A stretch of 64,000 bases of DNA, from positions 62,001-126,000 of the forward strand of contig CAWEGO010000004.1 in NCBI GenBank assembly GCA_963808725.1, read 5' to 3'. Below are positions 59,930 through 64,000 of the stretch, in pieces. Numbering within the stretch: position 1 is the stretch's first letter; every line of letters starts with the position of its first letter. The translations under genes were made by a program, and so were the position numbers. This DNA comes from JAHFUA01 sp963808725 (GTDB lineage: Bacteria > Acidobacteriota > Terriglobia > Terriglobales > Acidobacteriaceae). Below the pieces are notes generated by a model. The model was not told the origin of the DNA. It saw only the letters and a program-made list of their open reading frames with translations, and searched no databases.

Positions 59930-60856
59930 ATGCGTAAAAAAATTACTATCGTAGGTTCGGGAAACGTGGGCGCGACGGCCGCCCACTGGATGGCGTCCAA
60001 GGAACTGGGCAACGTCGTGCTCATCGACATCATTCCGGGCGTGCCCCAGGGCAAGGGTCTCGACTTGCTCGAGGCCATGCCCATCGAAAAGCGCGATTCC
60101 TTCGTGCTCGGCACCGAGGACTACAAGGATACGGCCAACTCCGACATCGTCGTCATCACCGCCGGCATCCCGCGCAAGCCGGGGATGAGCCGCGACGATC
60201 TGCTCAACACCAATTACAAGATCATGCAGGACGTGGTGGGCAAAGTGGTCAGCAATTCGCCCAACTGCATCCTGATTATCGTCTCGAACCCGCTGGACGC
60301 CATGGCGCAGGCGGCCTTCAAGATCAGTGGCTTCTCCCGTAACCGCGTCATCGGTATGGCCGGAGTGCTGGATTCGGCGCGCTTCCGCGCCTTCATCGCT
60401 ATGGAACTGGGCGTAAGCGTAGAGAACGTGACCGCGTTCGTGCTCGGCGGACACGGCGACACCATGGTGCCTCTGCCGCGCTACTCCACCGTTGCCGGCG
60501 TGCCCATCACGGAGCTGATGGAGAAGTCAACCATCGAGCGCCTGGTGCAGCGCACGCGCGATGGCGGGGCCGAGATCGTCAAGTATTTGAAGACCGGCAG
60601 CGCCTACTACGCGCCGTCTGCCGCTGTGACCGAGATGGTCGAGGCGATTATCAAGGACAAGAAGAAGATCCTGCCTTGCGCGGCGTACCTCGAGGGCGAG
60701 TATGGCATCCACGGGCTGTTCGTGGGCGTGCCCTGCAAGCTCGGCGCCCGCGGCATCGAGGATGTCTGGGAGATTCGCCTCACCGACGAAGAAATGGCCG
60801 CCCTGAAGAAGAGCGCCGACTCAGTGAAAGAGCTGGTGGCGGTGGTAGGCGTCTAG
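59930..60856 (+). CDS. mdh: Malate dehydrogenase (LDH-like)
   Basis: NAD-dependent malate dehydrogenase of 308 aa, of the LDH-like class. The dinucleotide site GSGNVGATAA (about 9-18), the substrate loop ITAGIPRKPGMSRDDLL with two arginines, VSNPLDAM, and the active His in LGGHGDTMVPLPRYS are seen. The Arg at position 81-87 of the loop rather than Gln indicates malate over lactate. Follows icd on the same strand; TCA cycle partners. GAGGC before the ATG. Confidence 0.96.
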   Translation: MRKKITIVGSGNVGATAAHWMASKELGNVVLIDIIPGVPQGKGLDLLEAMPIEKRDSFVLGTEDYKDTANSDIVVITAGIPRKPGMSRDDLLNTNYKIMQDVVGKVVSNSPNCILIIVSNPLDAMAQAAFKISGFSRNRVIGMAGVLDSARFRAFIAMELGVSVENVTAFVLGGHGDTMVPLPRYSTVAGVPITELMEKSTIERLVQRTRDGGAEIVKYLKTGSAYYAPSAAVTEMVEAIIKDKKKILPCAAYLEGEYGIHGLFVGVPCKLGARGIEDVWEIRLTDEEMAALKKSADSVKELVAVVGV

Positions 60857-60875
60857 ATGAAGATGTAGACGGTGC

Positions 60876-60906
60876 CCCACATCTGCCCGCCGTTGGCAGA
60901 TGTGGG
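60876..60906 (+). terminator. Hairpin after mdh (weak terminator)
   Basis: A perfect 12-bp stem CCCACATCTGCC/GGCAGATGTGGG with a 7-nt loop follows the mdh stop, but no T-run follows. It may be an mRNA-end hairpin or dispersed repeat. Confidence 0.55.
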
Positions 60907-60916
60907 ACGCGCCGGT

Positions 60917-61408
60917 TTACCTTTGGTAAGGTCCTGGGACTTCGGCAACGGCTCCGTTTGTACCGAAAGCCTTATATACGTTCATTCCCTGGTTTGTACA
61001 GGTGAAGTGCTTCCGCTTCTCGGGTGGCACAACTCTCCCCGCCACTGCGTCGAACCTGATACGTATGATGACGTTCTCCATCGCTGCTTTCCCGTTGGTC
61101 TTCGTAGTATTGCCGTAATAGAAGACTGTCACAACAGAGCCGAGGGGAACATCCGCGGGAGACATAGCGCCCATTTTCCCATCCTTGGTTGGGGCGGGAC
61201 ACGGCACCTCGAACTTACCAGTAAATATCTCCTCCCGATTGCCCTTCTTATACCTAAGTGTCAGCACATCGAGGGGACCGTCGACGACCTCCCCCGTGAA
61301 GGTTGCACCGAAATAGCTGTGCGGATAGTACCCGCTTGGAGCTGTTCCTTGCTGCGCACATGCGAGTAGGGCCGTGGCAGCAACCAAGGCCAAAACTATG
61401 AGTCTCAT
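60917..61408 (-). CDS. Putative lipoprotein
   Basis: Exported 163-aa protein with a lipobox ALLAC near residue 17, a beta-rich middle (SYFGATFTGEVVDGPLDVLTLRY, VPLGSVVTVFYYGN) and an end with KHFTCTNQGMNVYKAF. No family known. TAGAAT lies 26 nt upstream as a possible -10. Convergent with mdh. Lower GC than neighbours. Confidence 0.65.
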   Translation of the reverse strand: MRLIVLALVAATALLACAQQGTAPSGYYPHSYFGATFTGEVVDGPLDVLTLRYKKGNREEIFTGKFEVPCPAPTKDGKMGAMSPADVPLGSVVTVFYYGNTTKTNGKAAMENVIIRIRFDAVAGRVVPPEKRKHFTCTNQGMNVYKAFGTNGAVAEVPGPYQR

Positions 61409-61576
61409 GTAGTGTCAAAAACCAGCCATATTCTAGCCCTATGCAAACAGACCTGTCTTGATAAATTGGTTCTTCACAAGCAATTCCTGGATGTCCCATC
61501 GCTCGTGTCCGTACCCGCGCCAAGCAGGTAAGTCGCAAAAGATTGCCCGCGAAGCTGGACACATGGACCTGGGCTG

Positions 61577-61596
61577 GCATATGCTTAGGCATATGC
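61577..61596. promoter_or_regulatory. Operator-like direct/inverted repeat of vapBC
   Basis: Two GCATATGC palindromes separated by TTAG, ending 1 nt before the GGAGG of vapB. A typical place and form for a VapB-VapC autoregulatory site. Confidence 0.65.
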
Positions 61597-61606
61597 TGGA
61601 GGCGCT

Positions 61607-61840
61607 GTGAGTCCGGAACGTCACGTCAAGCTTTTTAAGAACGGTCGCAACCAGGCAGTGCGGATTCCCCGTGAGTTCGAACTTCCGGGGGAGGATGCTC
61701 TCATGCGAAAGGAGGGCGGCCGGCTGATCATTGAGCCGGCTCCTCCCAGGTCCTTGCTGGCCCTGCTAGCGACGCTCGCGCCACTGGACGAGGATTTTCC
61801 ACCTATCCGTGACTTGCCCTCCGATCCGGTCGATCTCTGA
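61607..61840 (+). CDS. vapB: VapB antitoxin (AbrB/SpoVT type)
   Basis: Antitoxin of 77 aa with a swapped-hairpin AbrB N-terminus (HVKLFKNGRNQAVRIPREFELPG, then RLIIEPAP) and an acidic C-terminal tail that occupies the toxin groove. GTG start with GGAGG 4 nt upstream. Its TGA overlaps the vapC ATG by one base. Confidence 0.93.
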   Translation: MSPERHVKLFKNGRNQAVRIPREFELPGEDALMRKEGGRLIIEPAPPRSLLALLATLAPLDEDFPPIRDLPSDPVDL

Positions 61841-62238
61841 TGCGCTACTTGCTCGACACTAACATCCTCTCGGATCTCGTCCGCAATCCGCAGGGAAAAG
61901 TGGCGCGACGGATTCGCAGGGTCGGCGAAGCGCAAGTGTGCACCAGCATCATCGTGACCGCAGAATTGCGTTACGGGGCGGCCAAGAGAGGCTCGCCGGG
62001 GCTCCCGGCCCAGCTTGAAGCGGTGCTGGGAGCGCTTGAAATTTTGCCCTTCGAGCCACCGGCAGATGCTGCCTACGGATTCCTGCGTGCACGGCTTGAG
62101 CAAATTGGCAGGCCAATCGGCGCCAATGACCTGCTGATCGCAGCTCAGGCGATTGCACTTGGTTACACCATCGTCACCGATAACGAGAAGGAATTCGCCC
62201 GGGTCGAGGACCTTCCACGCGAGAATTGGCTGCGCTAA
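61840..62238 (+). CDS. vapC: VapC toxin (PIN-domain ribonuclease)
   Basis: PIN-domain toxin of 132 aa, with the acidic set D6 (LLDTN), E42 (AELRYG), D97 (GANDLLIAA) and D114 (VTDN) complete, so probably active. VapC proteins cut initiator tRNA or rRNA. It is the second gene of the vapBC operon. Confidence 0.95.
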   Translation: MRYLLDTNILSDLVRNPQGKVARRIRRVGEAQVCTSIIVTAELRYGAAKRGSPGLPAQLEAVLGALEILPFEPPADAAYGFLRARLEQIGRPIGANDLLIAAQAIALGYTIVTDNEKEFARVEDLPRENWLR

Positions 62239-62308
62239 AGCTGACGGCATGGCCCTAGGTTCAGCCGGACTTTCCTCGCGTCCGCTCGACTTGCATTCGC
62301 ATCCAAAG

Positions 62309-63334
62309 ATGGCTATGCCCAAGATGCGTGTCGTGGAGGTGCCCGGCCCTAACGCTCCATTCAAACCTGTCGAGCGCGACATTCCCCAGCCGGGCCCGCG
62401 CGAGGTGAGAGTCAAAGTGCAGGCCTGCGGCCTGTGTCACAGCGATTCGTTTACCAAGGAGGGAACGTGGCCGGGGATCACCTTTCCGCGCGTACCTGGC
62501 CACGAGATTGCCGGGGTGATCGATGCCGTCGGCGACGGCGTTCCGGAATGGCAACCCGGGCAGCGCGTGGGCGTGGGCTGGTACGGAGGGCACTGCGGAT
62601 ATTGCGAGTCGTGCCGGCGCGGTGACTTCATCACCTGCCGCAACGGTCGTATCACCGGCATCACCCAGGATGGCGGCTACGCCGACTACGCCATAGTTCC
62701 CTTCGAGACGCTCGCTCGCATTCCTGATGCTCTAACACCGGTCGAAGCTGCGCCGCTAGTGTGCGCCGGCATCACCACCTTCAACGCGCTGCGGAACAGC
62801 GGCGCCCGCGCTCCGGAGCTGGTTGCGGTCTTAGGTATCGGCGGGCTCGGCCACCTGGGCGTGCAGTTCGCGGTGAAGCTGGGCTTCCGCACGGTGGCGA
62901 TCGCGCGCGGCAAGGACAAGGAAGCGTTGGCGCGCAAGCTCGGCGCGCACCATTACATCGACAGCCACGCGGAGAACGTCTCCGAGCAATTGCAGAAGCT
63001 GGGCGGAGCGAAACTAGTCCTTGCTACCGCCACCAGCAACAAAGCCATGGCCGACACGCTGGGCGGCCTGGGCGTGAATGGAAAGCTGGTCATTTTGGGC
63101 GCATCGTTCGAGCCTTTGCCGGTGAACACGCCGCCCATGATCGGCGGACGGCAGTCCATCGCGGGCTGGCCCTCGGGAAGCTCCATCGATTCCGAGGACA
63201 CGCTGGCGTTCAGCGCTCTCAACGGCGTGCGGCCCATGACTGAGGTCTATCCGCTGGAGCGCGCCGCCGAGGCCTACGAGCGCATGATGAGCAACAAAGC
63301 GCGCTTTCGCGTGGTGCTCACCACCGGCAACTGA
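62309..63334 (+). CDS. Zinc-dependent alcohol dehydrogenase
   Basis: Medium-chain dehydrogenase of 341 aa. The catalytic zinc ligands are in QACGLCHSD (about 36-44), GHEIAGVIDAVGDGV and the later VCAG; structural zinc is held by CGYCESCRRGDFITC; the Rossmann motif is GIGGLGHLGVQFAVKLG with basic residues that leave NAD/NADP choice open. It matches cinnamyl/long-chain alcohol-type enzymes (AdhA group). Several in-frame ATGs exist; 62309 gives a normal N-terminus. Confidence 0.9.
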   Translation: MAMPKMRVVEVPGPNAPFKPVERDIPQPGPREVRVKVQACGLCHSDSFTKEGTWPGITFPRVPGHEIAGVIDAVGDGVPEWQPGQRVGVGWYGGHCGYCESCRRGDFITCRNGRITGITQDGGYADYAIVPFETLARIPDALTPVEAAPLVCAGITTFNALRNSGARAPELVAVLGIGGLGHLGVQFAVKLGFRTVAIARGKDKEALARKLGAHHYIDSHAENVSEQLQKLGGAKLVLATATSNKAMADTLGGLGVNGKLVILGASFEPLPVNTPPMIGGRQSIAGWPSGSSIDSEDTLAFSALNGVRPMTEVYPLERAAEAYERMMSNKARFRVVLTTGN

Positions 63335-63367
63335 TTTCGTCTATCTTTTGTTTTTGCTACGGAGGCG

Positions 63368-63892
63368 ATGATGGACCTGCGCTATCCCATCGGAGAATTC
63401 AAACTGGACGGCCAACCGAGCGAGCAGCAGCTTAAACAATTCATCTCGGACATCGAGCAGGCACCCGCACGGCTGCGCGCGGCTCTCGCCGGGCTCTCCG
63501 AGCAACAGCTCGAGACGCCCTACCGTCCAGGCGGCTGGACGCTGCGCCAGGTGGCGCACCACCTTCCCGAGAGCCACATGAACGGCTACGTGCGCATGAA
63601 GCTGGCGCTCACTGAGGAGAACCCCATCATCAAGCCCTACGACGAGGCGCGCTGGGCGGAGACGCCGGACGTCCGCGGCACGCCTATCGCCACCTCGCTC
63701 ACCCTGCTTGAGGCCCTGCATCAGCGCTGGGTCACGCTGCTCAAGGCGCTGGGCCCGGCAGAATTCGCGCGCGTCTTCAGTCATCCCGAGAGCGGCCAGT
63801 GGACGATCGGCAAGTACGCCGCGCTCTACTCCTGGCACGGCAAGCATCACGTGGCGCACATCACCAGCCTGCGCGAGCGCATGGGGTGGTAG
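63368..63892 (+). CDS. DinB-like protein of YfiT/bacillithiol transferase type
   Basis: DinB-fold metalloprotein of 174 aa. Metal histidines are visible in VAHHLPESHMN (about 69-79) and HGKHHVAHI (about 157-165). The N-terminus (LRYPIGEFKL) and YRPGGWTLRQVAHHL segment match YfiT, a group linked to bacillithiol S-transferases. With bshB1 at the other end of the window it suggests a bacillithiol organism. ACGGAGGCG precedes the ATG. Confidence 0.9.
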   Translation: MMDLRYPIGEFKLDGQPSEQQLKQFISDIEQAPARLRAALAGLSEQQLETPYRPGGWTLRQVAHHLPESHMNGYVRMKLALTEENPIIKPYDEARWAETPDVRGTPIATSLTLLEALHQRWVTLLKALGPAEFARVFSHPESGQWTIGKYAALYSWHGKHHVAHITSLRERMGW

Positions 63893-63904
63893 GCACAACC
63901 GGTC

Positions 63905-64000
63905 TTCATTGATGTCATGCTGAGCGAGTGCGGGCGGTTTTTTGCCCGCACGAGTCGAAGCACCCCTACCCGGCAGATTTTATCGGAGTAGGGGTCCTTC
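63905..64000. repeat. Dispersed 'gagcg...gcccgc...gaagcaccc' spacer repeat, cut by window end
   Basis: GCGGGCGGTTTTTTGCCCGC hairpin followed by GAGTCGAAGCACCCCTAC, with an inverted GTAGGGGTCC at the edge. Same class as the 11.5 kb spacer. Confidence 0.6.

Overview
The window is 64 kb of a GC-rich (roughly 60-65 %) bacterial chromosome. Gene content and style point to an Acidobacterium (Koribacter / Sulfotelmatobacter-like). The signs are many short dispersed intergenic repeats, secreted proteins of the acidobacterial S74/tail-fibre-like and TPR types, bacillithiol-type genes and an adjacent icd-mdh pair. This placement is inference from gene style; no rRNA or tRNA gene was seen. Most of the window is ordinary chromosome, with no prophage, CRISPR array, integrase or transposase recognised.

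Layout. 0-10 kb (mostly minus strand): a partial bacillithiol deacetylase (bshB1), a polyprenyl diphosphate synthase, a slipin/NfeD membrane pair followed by a TPR lipid/envelope-type protein, a MOSC protein, lysA and a GH57 glycosidase. 9.9-12.8 kb (plus strand): mazG, a GNAT transferase and an OSBS/N-succinylamino-acid racemase-type enolase. 12.7-17.6 kb (minus): a hicBA toxin-antitoxin module and a TolC / HlyD-EmrA / DHA2-MFS tripartite efflux operon. Its MFS and HlyD genes carry a dense cluster of single-base indels. 18-20 kb: transketolase. 20.5-28 kb: an aromatic-rich secreted protein, and the recR - ebfC - dnaX recombination/replication set, which is split by a frameshifted S74-chaperone surface-protein gene. 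28-33 kb: a complete guanine-to-5-hydroxyisourate purine degradation operon (guanine deaminase, three-subunit xanthine dehydrogenase, uricase). 33-40 kb: a brnTA module, TPR proteins (one with 17 near-identical 120-bp units), a PilZ protein and small conserved proteins. 40-46 kb: a GT-C-like membrane protein, a phosphoesterase, an amidase, tatA, small secreted proteins and a pyruvoyl arginine decarboxylase. 46-56 kb: a LysR regulator divergent from glnA, an AT-richer patch of small orphan genes downstream of glnA, a PAS kinase/response-regulator pair and glnE. 56-64 kb: an MBL-rhodanese sulfur enzyme, a 1-Cys peroxiredoxin, icd, mdh, a lipoprotein, vapBC, a zinc alcohol dehydrogenase and a DinB/YfiT protein.

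How the parts work together. glnA and glnE form the ammonia-assimilation enzyme and its adenylylation controller. The purine operon can release nitrogen from guanine and xanthine. icd and mdh are TCA-cycle neighbours. BshB1, the YfiT-like protein, the peroxiredoxin and the MBL-rhodanese protein suggest bacillithiol/persulfide-based redox chemistry. Three toxin-antitoxin modules (hicBA, brnTA, vapBC) plus a shortened orphan antitoxin are scattered rather than clustered.

Most noteworthy: (1) several genes, including the first genes of hicBA and brnTA, have an extended -10 box (TGCTAnnnT) only 6-10 nt before the start codon and no Shine-Dalgarno, which predicts leaderless transcripts; (2) at least ten single-base indels are concentrated in 1.7 kb of the efflux operon; (3) a small AT-richer island after glnA ends in a partial copy of the glnA 3' end; (4) at least six families of dispersed intergenic repeats occur. 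I did not find a clearly new multi-gene system.
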